In this document: in pieces, positions 9,205-17,248 of the stretch | How positions within the stretch are numbered: the first letter of the stretch is position 1 | Layout of the letters: the number at the start of each line of letters is the position of its first letter | Assembly: GCF_000817785.2 (NCBI RefSeq) | Contig: NZ_JTCM02000058.1 | Location: forward strand, 1 to 40,087 | Direction of reading: 5' to 3' | Source: Hassallia byssoidea VB512170 | Lineage (GTDB): Bacteria > Cyanobacteriota > Cyanobacteriia > Cyanobacteriales > Nostocaceae | Length of the DNA: 40,087 nt | Made by a program: the position numbers and the translations under genes | The notes under the pieces: model-generated | Told to the model about the DNA's origin: nothing | Databases searched by the model: none | The model's input: the letters and a program-made list of their open reading frames with translations, nothing else

Positions 9205-10269
9205 ATGATTGTCATCCTAAAAAACGGTACACCTCAAGAAGAAATTACTCGGTTAAGTCAAGAAATCAGTGAAACATGGGGAGTCAAAGTAGAAAAAAGC
9301 GTCGGCAAGCACAAAGTTGTTTTAGCGATGATTGGCGATACTCCTAGCATCAATCCGTTGCAAATCAAGGGGTATAGCCCTTGGATTGAGGAAGTATTGC
9401 GAGTACAGCAACCGTTCAAACGGGTGAGTCGGGAATTCCGATATGGAGAAGCTAGCGAAGTTGTTGTACCGACACCAAATGGTAACGTCTACTTCGGTGA
9501 AAATCATCCGATTGTCGTGGTAGCTGGACCCTGTTCTGTTGAGAATGAACAGATGATTGTGGAGACAGCAAAGCGGGTAAAGGCTGCGGGAGCCAAGTTC
9601 ATCCGTGGTGGAGCGTACAAACCTCGCACCTCACCTTATGCATTCCAAGGACATGGTGAAAGTGCTTTGGGCTTGTTAGCAGCTGCCCGTGAAGCTACGG
9701 GTTTAGGCATCATCACAGAAGTGATGGATACTGCCGACTTAGCAGCAGTGGGAAGAGTAGCTGACGTGATCCAAGTGGGAGCGCGGAATATGCACAACTT
9801 CTCGTTGTTGAAAAAAGTAGGCGCTCAAGATAAGCCAGTATTGTTGAAGCGTGGAATGTCCGCCACAATTGATGAGTGGTTGATGGCAGCAGAATATATC
9901 CTAGCTGGAGGAAATCCGAATGTAATTCTTTGTGAGCGGGGAATTAGAACCTTTGATGGTAAATATGCCCGCAATACCTTAGATTTGTCGGTGCTTCCAG
10001 TATTGCGATCGCTTACCCACTTACCAATCATGATTGACCCCAGTCACGGTACAGGTAGGTCTGAGTACGTTACACCAATGGCAAAAGCAGCGATCGCCGC
10101 CGGTACAGATGCTTTAATGATTGAAGTTCACCCAAATCCGGCAAAAGCCCTATCTGATGGACCTCAATCCCTCACTCCCGATAAGTTTGACATCTTGGCT
10201 CAAGAAATGGCAGTAATTGGCAAAGTAGTTGGACGCTGGTCTGAGCGTGCCTTGGTAGGTTCTATTTAA
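9205..10269 (+). CDS. aroF: 3-deoxy-7-phosphoheptulonate (DAHP) synthase, type I-beta
   Basis: Condenses phosphoenolpyruvate and erythrose 4-phosphate, the entry step of the shikimate pathway. Residues 1-66 are an N-terminal ferredoxin-like regulatory domain (MIVILKNGTPQEE...), which in Thermotoga-type enzymes mediates Tyr/Phe control. The barrel follows with AGPCSVEN (metal ligand Cys110), FIRGGAYKPRTSPYAFQG, ITEVMDT, LLKRGMSATIDEWL, CERGIRTFD, MIDPSHGTGRSEYV and the metal-binding EVHPNP. The ATG at 9205 has GGAG 8 nt ahead. It closes the operon 37 nt after trpD, so flux into chorismate is raised together with its use. The equivalent gene is called aroG in descriptions of scytonemin clusters. 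Confidence 0.95.
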   Translation: MIVILKNGTPQEEITRLSQEISETWGVKVEKSVGKHKVVLAMIGDTPSINPLQIKGYSPWIEEVLRVQQPFKRVSREFRYGEASEVVVPTPNGNVYFGENHPIVVVAGPCSVENEQMIVETAKRVKAAGAKFIRGGAYKPRTSPYAFQGHGESALGLLAAAREATGLGIITEVMDTADLAAVGRVADVIQVGARNMHNFSLLKKVGAQDKPVLLKRGMSATIDEWLMAAEYILAGGNPNVILCERGIRTFDGKYARNTLDLSVLPVLRSLTHLPIMIDPSHGTGRSEYVTPMAKAAIAAGTDALMIEVHPNPAKALSDGPQSLTPDKFDILAQEMAVIGKVVGRWSERALVGSI

Positions 10270-10270
10270 T

Positions 10271-10337
10271 TCTACAATTTTCAATTGAAAGAATTGTAGA
10301 TTGTTGGGTGCGTTGGCGCAATTCGTAACGCACCCAA
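10271..10337 (+). terminator. Two hairpins at the end of the trp operon
   Basis: TCTACAATT (10271-10279) pairs with AATTGTAGA (10292-10300) right after the aroF stop. A second stem, TTGGGTGCGTT (10304-10314) with AACGCACCCAA (10327-10337), follows and is related to the repeat at 720-758. Neither is followed by a long T-run, so termination is plausible rather than shown. Confidence 0.5.
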
Positions 10338-10738
10338 TTTGATGTTTTATCTTTTTCAAAAATTATTTATAACTTTATTTCTGTTAGCTCATTCTTGCAG
10401 AAAATCATTTTTGTACTTTTATTAAAAAATCAATATTTTTTCTCTAAATAAACAATAACTAAAAATTAGACAAACTTATCAAAAGATTTCTCATTGTTAA
10501 TTGAAGTCAAAAAAATTACTATATTTTATAAAAGTGACATTAATTACAAGTTGTTTTTGGTCAATAAAAATGTAAACGCTCTGTAATTAAGCCCAACAAG
10601 CTAAAGAAAATAATAGCTGTTAACTAGATTAAGCAGTAAAAAAATCATAAAAAAGCTACGAAGCAAACTTAATTTTGCATTTTTGATGTCGCTTGATTAA
10701 GCAAAATTTTTGTCCTAAAAACAGAAGGATTATATCTA
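10338..10738. other. AT-rich intergenic region upstream of repeat-protein gene 1
   Basis: About 400 nt of AT-rich sequence with no supported gene. It presumably holds the promoter of the gene at 10739, whose ribosome-binding site AGAAGGA is at 10723-10729. I see no clear operator or riboswitch. Confidence 0.4.
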
Positions 10739-11497
10739 ATGGCAGATTCTAATGTCAACTCTTTTAGTAGTAGTAGCAATCCCCTTGATGGTGGTAGCTC
10801 AACGGGTGGCAATATCATTGGTAGCAATTCCAATACTTTTGATGATGGCATCTCATATCAAGGTAGCAGCAGTTCATCGGATCTTGGGCAATCACCCTTC
10901 GGTCGTTTACGTGAAGTTACTGATTTAAACACCATATTTAATGGTGTCGGTAGTGGAGGCGAAAACCCGTTTGCTAACAACCCATTAGGTGCCCAGGTAC
11001 TGTTTGGTGGTGACAATCAGGGGGGATCGCCCTTTACTAATTTAAGGACGAACATTGACAATCTAGTTGGTACTGCTACCAATGGCAGCAACCCGACAGG
11101 TGGCAGCGGTAGCACTAATCCGTTTGCAAATGGTGGCATTTCCGCTCAGTCTGTTGATGATGGCACCACAAGTGTTGGTGGTAGCAATATTCCGTCATTC
11201 GATGGTGGTGACACAAACGCAACCGGGTTTGAGATGAGGGTTATGATTGATAACCTGGTTAACTCGAAGCTCAGTGAAAATGGTATTAATGTAGGTGTAG
11301 GTGGTGCTATCCCCATCGAAGGTGGCGGCATCGGTACCGGTCCTGAAGGTGGCAATCTCAGCGATCCGTTTGCACCTGGAGGCAGCAACCCATTTGGCAT
11401 CCCATTTGATGAGATATTAAGTGAGTTTGGCATCCCATCTGATGAAACATTAGATAAGTTTGGCATCCCATCTGATGGCAGCTTTAGTGAAGGTTGA
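10739..11497 (+). CDS. Asn/Gly/Ser-rich repeat protein 1 (unknown function)
   Basis: A 252-residue low-complexity protein dominated by Gly, Ser and Asn. The start is well supported: ATG with AGAAGGA 9 nt ahead. There is no signal peptide or membrane segment. NPFAN and SNPFG motifs recur (NPFANNPLG, NPFANGG, SNPFGIP), matching the NPFASGE heptads of the larger neighbour at 11980. Near the C-terminus an 11-residue unit repeats three times: FGIPFDEILSE, FGIPSDETLDK, FGIPSDGSFSE. Two short ordered segments, FGRLREVTDLN and FEMRVMIDNLVNSKL, may be helices; the second resembles SVEQLLDSVIVKLRNRL of the neighbour. It is probably an exported or surface/matrix protein, but no export signal is recognised. 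No known family recognised. Confidence 0.8.
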   Translation: MADSNVNSFSSSSNPLDGGSSTGGNIIGSNSNTFDDGISYQGSSSSSDLGQSPFGRLREVTDLNTIFNGVGSGGENPFANNPLGAQVLFGGDNQGGSPFTNLRTNIDNLVGTATNGSNPTGGSGSTNPFANGGISAQSVDDGTTSVGGSNIPSFDGGDTNATGFEMRVMIDNLVNSKLSENGINVGVGGAIPIEGGGIGTGPEGGNLSDPFAPGGSNPFGIPFDEILSEFGIPSDETLDKFGIPSDGSFSEG

Positions 11498-11979
11498 ATA
11501 CCGTCATTCGATAGTGGCAATCTGTTAGCTTAGTACGGTCATTGCACAAGTTCAAAGGCGAATTGAAGTTAGACATTGTAGCAAAATGGGTTCCTCTGCC
11601 TTTTTATTTAAACCTTCAATTCGCGACAATTTTACGCAAAGCAGTACTAAGTAGCAACAAACATTCTTGTGTTTTTGAAATTATGCCGCTACTTAAAAGT
11701 AAAAACCTAGATTGTTAAGCTCGTTGCTACTCAAAGTTGATGACAGTAATGAAACTGTCATCGAAATTATTCTGTAGACAAATTTATATTTCCAAACAAC
11801 GATGAAATTAAACGTCAAATACTCTCCTGGTTCGTAGTGAGCGGTTTACCGCTCATATCTTCGGTTTTAAGCGGCTCTATCCCTTACTACAAAAACCTAA
11901 ATAACTTAGGAATCCGACTGAAGTTTGTCTTTGATATGCAAAATTTTTCAGATTAAAACGTGAGTGAGGAGAATTATTT
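11498..11979. other. Intergenic region with three inverted repeats
   Basis: No gene seen. GCGAATTGAAG (11558-11568) and CTTCAATTCGC (11614-11624) are perfect 11-nt arms. GATGACAGT (11739-11747) and ACTGTCATC (11754-11762) form a 9-bp stem with a 6-nt loop. Near 11840 a GAGCGG/CCGCTC hairpin occurs. These may separate the transcripts of the two repeat-protein genes or be dispersed repeats. The ribosome-binding site of the next gene, GAGGAG, is at 11966-11971. Confidence 0.5.
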
Positions 11980-13779
11980 ATGGCAACTTACACTGACAAT
12001 TCCATTAATGAGCTTAATCAATCACTAACTGGTGATAGCTTGTCAACTGGTATTAGCAATCCCCTAGCTGTTAATGACAATCTCTTGACTGGCAGCTTGA
12101 GTACCTCTTTTTCTGGTAGTAGCAGTCTGTCTGAAATTGAAGACAGCAGTAACTCAAGCTTCCAGAATATTGGTGGTAGTAGCAGCAATTCCACAACAGT
12201 TATTAAAAGCAACCCGTTTGCTATTGTTGGCAACGTAGTTGTTGGTAATGGTCAATGGATAAGCAATAATGAAACCACACCAGAGAGTGTTTCTTCAGCG
12301 TTCGCGGGTAGTGTTGAGCAATTGCTTGACTCGGTTATTGTCAAACTGCGTAACAGATTGCCCTTGAGTGATGCTGGCAATAATTCCAGTGATGGCAACC
12401 CGTTTGCTAATGGAAACAACCCTTTTGGTGATGGCAATCAGCCTTCAGCACCAGGTTTGGTATTGAATGTCAGTGGTGAAAACCCAGTTGCAAGTGGTGA
12501 GAATCCGTTTGCAAGTGGTGAGAACCCGTTTGCAAGTGGTGAGAACCTGGTTACAAGTGGTGAGAATCCGTTTGCAAGTGGTGAGAACCTGGTTACAAGT
12601 GGTGAGAATCCGTTTGCAAGTGGTGAGAACCCGTTTGCAAGTGGTGAGAACCCGTTTGTAAGTGGTGAGAACCCGTTTGCAAGTGGTGAGAACCCGTTTG
12701 CAAGTGGTGAGAATCCGTTTGCAAGTGGTGAGAATCCGTTTGCAACTGGTGGTGCTAATCAGCAACCATCCTTCGATATCTCGCAATTCATCTTTGGTAA
12801 CGACGACAACCTAACATTCTTAACTGGTGATGGCAGTGTGCCTCAGTTATCATCCTCGGAGATATTGAAGACTGTCCAAGATAATATCTTAAACGTAACT
12901 GAAATTCTCAATTCTGGAAATCTGTTTGCAGAAGGTAACAATACACCTTTGCAAACACCGTCAGATTTGTTGAAGCTGTTCAGGAATGACATGTTCAGCT
13001 TTAACAGCGGTGTCAACGCTGTCAACGAACTTGCTAGTGGTGACAGTTCGTATACTGATGGTAGCAACCCGTTCCTCAGCTTATTTACTGGTGGCAGTCA
13101 AGATAAGGAAATACCGTTTGATATTTTGAACGTTGCCTTAGAAGGAATTTTACCCTTCAATGGCAAAGATAACGTGTTTTCTACCCCAGAAGGCGAACTA
13201 CCGATTGGTTATGGCAATCACGACTTTGGGATTAAGAACGCAACCATCGGTAATGCCAACTGGGATTACGGCAACGCCAACGCAACTATCGGTAATGGCA
13301 ATTGGCTTTGGGATTCCAGCACTCGTAACGCAACCATCGGTAATGGTAACTGGAATTTAGATGCCTCTCATGACAACAGAACTGTTGGTAATGGTAACTG
13401 GTATTGGAATTCAACTAGTGACAATACAACTTTAGGTAATGGCAATTGGAGTTTTGGAAATAACAACACAACTCTTGGTAATGGTAACTTTGACTTCGGT
13501 AGTAACAACACAGTGATTGGTAGTGGCAACAAAGTCTTCACCAGTAACAGCATAGTCATAGGTAATGGCAACTGGTCTGTAGTTATTGACAAATCAAGTG
13601 CTGGTGCTAGCGACTTGATGACTCAGCTAGATACATGGGTGTCTATTATGGGAGTCAAAGATGCTACTGATAATCTAGTGAATTCAGTGTTGAGTAAGTT
13701 GGGTGAAGCTTTTGAGCCGCTAACAGACGATCTTACTGCATCAGGTAGTAAGACATATGACCGACTATTTTTATCTTAA
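11980..13779 (+). CDS. NPFASGE / IGNGNW repeat protein 2 (unknown function)
   Basis: A 599-residue protein with a strong start (ATG, GAGGAG 8 nt ahead) and a terminator hairpin after it. Layout: Ser/Asn-rich N-terminus (1-165, with IVGNVVVGNGQW near 90), 13 heptads of the NPFASGE type (168-258, 21-bp DNA repeat), a middle region with helix-like segments (260-410), then eight turns with core (A/T)(T/V)(I/L)GNGNW spaced 14-16 residues (about 418-538), and a short C-terminal region (GASDLMTQLDTW...). The regular IGxGN core with 14-residue period recalls the left-handed beta-roll of YadA-type adhesin heads; that is an inference from pattern only. No signal peptide, TM segment or C-terminal anchor is recognised. 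It shares the NPFA motif with the protein at 10739, so both are probably parts of one extracellular structure. The function is unknown. Confidence 0.85.
   Translation: MATYTDNSINELNQSLTGDSLSTGISNPLAVNDNLLTGSLSTSFSGSSSLSEIEDSSNSSFQNIGGSSSNSTTVIKSNPFAIVGNVVVGNGQWISNNETTPESVSSAFAGSVEQLLDSVIVKLRNRLPLSDAGNNSSDGNPFANGNNPFGDGNQPSAPGLVLNVSGENPVASGENPFASGENPFASGENLVTSGENPFASGENLVTSGENPFASGENPFASGENPFVSGENPFASGENPFASGENPFASGENPFATGGANQQPSFDISQFIFGNDDNLTFLTGDGSVPQLSSSEILKTVQDNILNVTEILNSGNLFAEGNNTPLQTPSDLLKLFRNDMFSFNSGVNAVNELASGDSSYTDGSNPFLSLFTGGSQDKEIPFDILNVALEGILPFNGKDNVFSTPEGELPIGYGNHDFGIKNATIGNANWDYGNANATIGNGNWLWDSSTRNATIGNGNWNLDASHDNRTVGNGNWYWNSTSDNTTLGNGNWSFGNNNTTLGNGNFDFGSNNTVIGSGNKVFTSNSIVIGNGNWSVVIDKSSAGASDLMTQLDTWVSIMGVKDATDNLVNSVLSKLGEAFEPLTDDLTASGSKTYDRLFLS
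12481..12753 (+). repeat. Thirteen 21-bp tandem repeats encoding NPFASGE heptads
   Basis: Units of AAYCCGTTTGCAAGTGGTGAG type, 13 in succession, exactly 21 bp each. Two units read NLVTSGE instead of NPFASGE, and one each reads NPVASGE, NPFVSGE and NPFATGG. High DNA identity between units implies recent expansion or slippage. Because 21 is a multiple of three, other frames also stay open here; these are not genes. Confidence 0.95.
13231..13593 (+). repeat. Eight IGNGNW-type protein repeat turns
   Basis: Successive units share the core TIGNGNW or TLGNGNW followed by 6-8 variable residues. The spacing is 14, 16, 16, 16, 14, 14 and 14 residues. The DNA has diverged more than in the heptad array, so these turns look structurally conserved rather than freshly duplicated. 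Confidence 0.85.
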
Positions 13780-13827
13780 GACTTTCATAGTAAGGTTGTT
13801 TTCGTAAGCGCGATCGCATACTACCCT

Positions 13828-13861
13828 AAAACCCCGGTTTCTTGAAGAAACCGGGGTTTTT
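13828..13861 (+). terminator. Rho-independent terminator of repeat-protein gene 2
   Basis: AAAACCCCGGTTTCTT and AAGAAACCGGGGTTTT form a perfect stem with a minimal loop, followed by further T residues and TGCTTTT. It lies 49 nt after the stop at 13779. The hairpin is symmetrical and could also serve transcription from the other side. Confidence 0.85.
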
Positions 13862-14116
13862 GCTTTTCTTACCGTGCGTCCCATTCGTCTATAATTTGGC
13901 AAAGTTATCTTGACGGACTAATAGAGAGAAAAACTTTTGCGGCATGTACTGCCATGTAATCGCATCCTCAGCAATACGAGCGCTGAATTAAATCAGATTC
14001 TGGCAAAGCAAGAGAATCGCACAAAGTAAATAGAACTTCTTAAACGTCCTGTAACCACTACCATGAAACGCAATCACTATCGAGGTTTTCAGCTCATCAA
14101 CGAGTGCGCTGCTGGG

Positions 14117-15085
14117 TTATGTCATTACACAATCTAAAATCCCATCTTTTGCATAAGGTAGAATTCCAAAGTAGCCAAGAAAAGTCAAGGTAATATCAGA
14201 GTATTTCTTGCTAATTGTGGAGGCATCGTGAATTACGTTCTCGGTAGGTGCAATGTATGCTTCTCCAGGCGCTACTTTTAGTTTAACTACAGGGTATGAA
14301 GGGTAACTTTTCATAAACTTGTCCCCTATAGATGTCCCCCGATAATTCTTATAAATATCCTCAGGGTCTGACAGACCTAAAGCATGAAACATATCCATCA
14401 AAGTTAGGTTGATGAACAAAAAGTAGCGTTCTTCACATCCCAAATTAATGCATATTCGATTTCTTGATTTGTGTCTGCGTCTGAGGGTATCTCTATCCCA
14501 ACTGTCAAGGTGCATTCCATCATAGCGTTTTTTGGGGATGCTGTTATGATAACCACTTGTTACTGTTGTCAATCCTGGTAGTGTTGTTTGAATACCTAGT
14601 AATTGTAATCTGTTACTAGATAGACAATAACGCTCAACGTGCTTCATAACTTTTGCAATAGCATTCTCGCGTTCTGGATGTGTATCAAGAAATTGACATT
14701 CTTCTAGTGTGGCAGCCGAACTTTTCCTAATATTTTCAAGTATGGCTTCAAGTGGTGCCAAGACCTCGTTAGGGAAGCGAACCACTCCTATAGATGAACC
14801 AAGATCCCAAGAGCTAAGGTTCAAGATTGGTTCATTTGCACGTAGGAGACTATATTCCGTTAGACTCGGTTCTCTCCAAGGTTCTCTAGGCAAAAAAGCA
14901 TCAGTACGATATATTATATCAGAGGCTGATTCAATTTCCTGTGTCGTGCCCGAACTCAGCCAAATTCTAGAACTGTGCTGGTCAGTATTGGCATCACAAA
15001 AAACTTGAATTCCTTTTTTTATTTCTACAATTTCCTTAACTAACATAGCATTAACCCAAATTGTTTCTAGCTGAAAACTGCTCAA
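14117..15085 (-). CDS. 2-oxoglutarate/Fe(II)-dependent oxygenase-like protein of the RiPP-like operon
   Basis: A 322-residue protein, last in a three-gene minus-strand operon. The C-terminal half has features of a double-stranded beta-helix oxygenase. YDGMHLDSWDRDT supplies an HxD pair (His192, Asp194), and APTENVIHDAST about 90 residues later a distal His (His286), together a plausible Fe(II) facial triad. The downstream SDITLTFLGYF strand fits the fold. The N-terminal half is unrecognised. The start is uncertain: TTG at 15085, or ATG at 15046 (MLVKEIVEIKK), giving 309 residues; neither has a strong Shine-Dalgarno. By position it would hydroxylate or otherwise oxidise the product of the upstream radical SAM enzyme. 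Family assignment is from motif spacing only. Confidence 0.7.
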   Translation of the reverse strand: MSSFQLETIWVNAMLVKEIVEIKKGIQVFCDANTDQHSSRIWLSSGTTQEIESASDIIYRTDAFLPREPWREPSLTEYSLLRANEPILNLSSWDLGSSIGVVRFPNEVLAPLEAILENIRKSSAATLEECQFLDTHPERENAIAKVMKHVERYCLSSNRLQLLGIQTTLPGLTTVTSGYHNSIPKKRYDGMHLDSWDRDTLRRRHKSRNRICINLGCEERYFLFINLTLMDMFHALGLSDPEDIYKNYRGTSIGDKFMKSYPSYPVVKLKVAPGEAYIAPTENVIHDASTISKKYSDITLTFLGYFGILPYAKDGILDCVMT

Positions 15086-15170
15086 AAAATCTCGGAAAGT
15101 TACCGTAATATCGAATAATACGGTACTGTATACTCAACTATTTTTGCGTACAAAAGAGGACGGTTTGATG

Positions 15171-16355
15171 TCACAAAGGACAATCTAGTGCTGGTATAGA
15201 TTTAGAAGGAATTCGATGTTTGATGTTGAGTTTACCAGTTGCAGAATCGATAATACCAGCTTGTTTTAAACGCATCTCAATATGCTGTAAAAGTCCTCTT
15301 TCTTTGATGCATAACATATTACCTTTATCATCAACTTGATTGTGAAGAATGCCCTCCTCCGCTACTGGGTAACCACTACAGCTTCCGAAGTATGGGCAAA
15401 AAGTACACGTAGAAGCTATGCGTTCTTCTGCTGCTTTTATTACTTTCTGATGAGCAGATCCCAGTACTATCTCTTCCATAGAATCCTTGAATAAATTACC
15501 GTGACTAAACTCAATGTTATAAGCATCTGCATAACTATAAACATCACCTGTAACATTTACTAAATAAATCGATTCCCATTCTTTTTTGTCATAATAAAAG
15601 GGTTCTGAGTCAGGACTGTAGTAATGAAGAATCTGTTGAATGTGATCCATAATTGGCTGAACTACCACTAACCGATCGCCTTCCATCCACAAGTCAACAA
15701 GAGTGCAAAAAGCACTCAAAACTTCGTTAGCATTAATTTCAAATCCTTTATGTTGTCCATCAAACGCTCCATTAAATAGTGGCAACAATCGAAAAGAAAG
15801 ATTCATTTTTTCAAAAAATTTATAAATTTTTTGAATATAAGGCAAATTCAATTTAGTTAAAACAGTGATACATCCATAGGGAATATTTTCATCTCGCAGG
15901 CGATCCATGTTTTTTAATACTGTTGTTTGAGAATCCATACCAGCTTGATTAGTGCGTAAACCTCCAAATAAATCTACAGAAACACCCACACCATCAAATC
16001 CATCTCTCAATAATTGGATACGTTCTTTATTAAGCACAGTCAGGTTAGTCTGTACGATATTTGTAACAGAGCTTGCGAGTTCACCAAAAATTTCTTGCTG
16101 GCGGTCAAAGGTTTGCCAGTAATAATCTGGTGATTGTAAAAGTGGTTCTCCACCATGCCAAACAAACTCAATTTCTGTAGGGTGATCGAGTTGACTATAA
16201 TAACTGGCAATGTGACTATACATTTTGTCTAATTGTTCTGGCGCAATTGCTGCCCTATTACCTAGTTCTGAGTATTCATAGCAGTAGCGACAGCGTAAGT
16301 TACAAAACTTAGAAGACTTAACAACAAATTGGACTCGCTTTGTGTTGGATGGCAT
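15171..16355 (-). CDS. Radical SAM/SPASM-like peptide maturase (GrrM/XyeB/FxsB-like)
   Basis: A radical SAM enzyme that probably modifies a ribosomal peptide. The cluster motif is FCNLRCRYCYEY (Cys18, Cys22, Cys25), followed by VWHGGEPLL, VQTNLTVL and GVGVSVDL, typical of peptide maturases. The C-terminal part has CTFCPYFGSCSGYPVAEE and a final Cys (Cys317, 320, 326, 349), resembling a reduced SPASM region. The usual early SPASM Cys is not seen in NVTGDVYSYADAYN. I start at the ATG at 16355, which has GAGGT 6 nt ahead and puts CxxxCxxC near residue 18 as in relatives. An upstream ATG at 16451 would add 32 residues. It is preceded by a small leader-bearing protein and followed by an oxygenase gene, the classical order of a RiPP operon. 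Relatives in cyanobacteria build aromatic-ring cyclophanes; the chemistry here is inferred. Confidence 0.88.
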   Translation of the reverse strand: MPSNTKRVQFVVKSSKFCNLRCRYCYEYSELGNRAAIAPEQLDKMYSHIASYYSQLDHPTEIEFVWHGGEPLLQSPDYYWQTFDRQQEIFGELASSVTNIVQTNLTVLNKERIQLLRDGFDGVGVSVDLFGGLRTNQAGMDSQTTVLKNMDRLRDENIPYGCITVLTKLNLPYIQKIYKFFEKMNLSFRLLPLFNGAFDGQHKGFEINANEVLSAFCTLVDLWMEGDRLVVVQPIMDHIQQILHYYSPDSEPFYYDKKEWESIYLVNVTGDVYSYADAYNIEFSHGNLFKDSMEEIVLGSAHQKVIKAAEERIASTCTFCPYFGSCSGYPVAEEGILHNQVDDKGNMLCIKERGLLQHIEMRLKQAGIIDSATGKLNIKHRIPSKSIPALDCPL

Positions 16356-16485
16356 ACTTTTACCTCGATTGTAATTGCTTGCTAGAAATGAGTAATCAAC
16401 ATATTTCTGGGTTTGGCTTGAAAAGGTATTTATAGCGGTTCTCACTGGCATTCAATATATCTCTTGTGCGGTAGAAGACCAAAAA

Positions 16486-16509
16486 GCCCGTCCTAAACTA
16501 AGGACGGGC
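16486..16509 (-). terminator. Terminator/attenuator between precursor and maturase genes
   Basis: GCCCGTCCT and AGGACGGGC form a perfect 9-bp GC-rich stem with a 6-nt loop. Read on the minus strand it is followed by TTTTT, the form of a rho-independent terminator. Its place after the small first gene and before the maturase would give much more precursor than enzyme mRNA. Confidence 0.8.
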
Positions 16510-16651
16510 AAGACGCCCTTCCCACAAGAAAATCACAAATGTGATGCATTTTATTGAGAATTGCTATAAGTTTGAATCAGCAAGATTGACTAACAAAAAA
16601 TTGTTAAATTTTAACTTGTCAGTCAATTATGCATTCGTGAGAAGCGACAGT

Positions 16652-17038
16652 TCAAACCATCAGAGATTGAAATGTATCTACTGCTGAGAGATATTCAGCA
16701 TTAGCTGCTTCATTTGGTAGGCTTTCAAGCATTTTAGGTACGTAGGGTTGGTTTTGTACCCACGATGGACCAGGGTCAACCAGTTTGAAAGCTGGTCTCA
16801 GCGCAACCAAACTTTCTTCGTTAGGGGAAAGTGCTTCTAGTTTCTCACTTAAATTGGAGGAAAACTGGATAGAAGGTATAGAGTTTATAGCCTCCCTAGA
16901 AGAACCAGTATGATTAGAGTTTGTCGCCCCAGCTATACTAGGAAAAGCTACAATAGGAACTGCGCTAACCAGCAATAGACACAGACGATTTGATAGCTTG
17001 CTGTGCAGCACAAATTTGACTTTACTTGCTTTGTTCAT
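16652..17038 (-). CDS. Candidate RiPP precursor or exported small protein with hydrophobic leader
   Basis: A 128-residue protein, first in the operon with the radical SAM and oxygenase genes. Residues 1-18 are basic (MNKASKVKFVLHSKLSNR). Residues 19-38 are hydrophobic and end in SIAGA, like a Sec signal with cleavage after Ala38. The rest is hydrophilic with a Pro/aromatic-rich segment, RPAFKLVDPGPSWVQNQPYV (about 81-100), and a C-terminal tail with Tyr116 and Phe123. Cyanobacterial GrrA/OscA precursors also have a signal-like leader and about 125 residues, but they end in a Gly-rich repeat that is absent here, so this would be a different precursor type. Its aromatic residues are the plausible modification sites. 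No known family recognised. The ribosome-binding site is weak (GGA 10-13 nt upstream of the ATG). Confidence 0.7.
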   Translation of the reverse strand: MNKASKVKFVLHSKLSNRLCLLLVSAVPIVAFPSIAGATNSNHTGSSREAINSIPSIQFSSNLSEKLEALSPNEESLVALRPAFKLVDPGPSWVQNQPYVPKMLESLPNEAANAEYLSAVDTFQSLMV

Positions 17039-17248
17039 TTTCTTGGTTCCAGAATTAGAAGTATTGATTGATAGAGTCAGCTATTTTGCTTGCTCTGTTA
17101 TGTTTAACGAAAGCTCAAAGGGAAATATTCCAAAATTAAAAAAATTTTTTGTAATTCTTTAAAACCTTCTCAATTGGTTGCAGTGCATAAGTACCTGACT
17201 CAGATATCTATTTAACTCATACTTGATATTGAGTGAAAACGGGTTCTC

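Noticed and set aside
12445-12786. Long open frames on both strands over the NPFASGE array (repeats of VVRTRLQ and CKRVLTT)
   Set aside because: They exist only because the 21-bp repeat is a multiple of three. No ribosome-binding site or family; the plus-strand 11980 frame explains the region.
13862-14116. Small gene between the terminator and the RiPP-like operon
   Set aside because: Short frames here lack a ribosome-binding site and any recognisable family; stops interrupt every longer frame.
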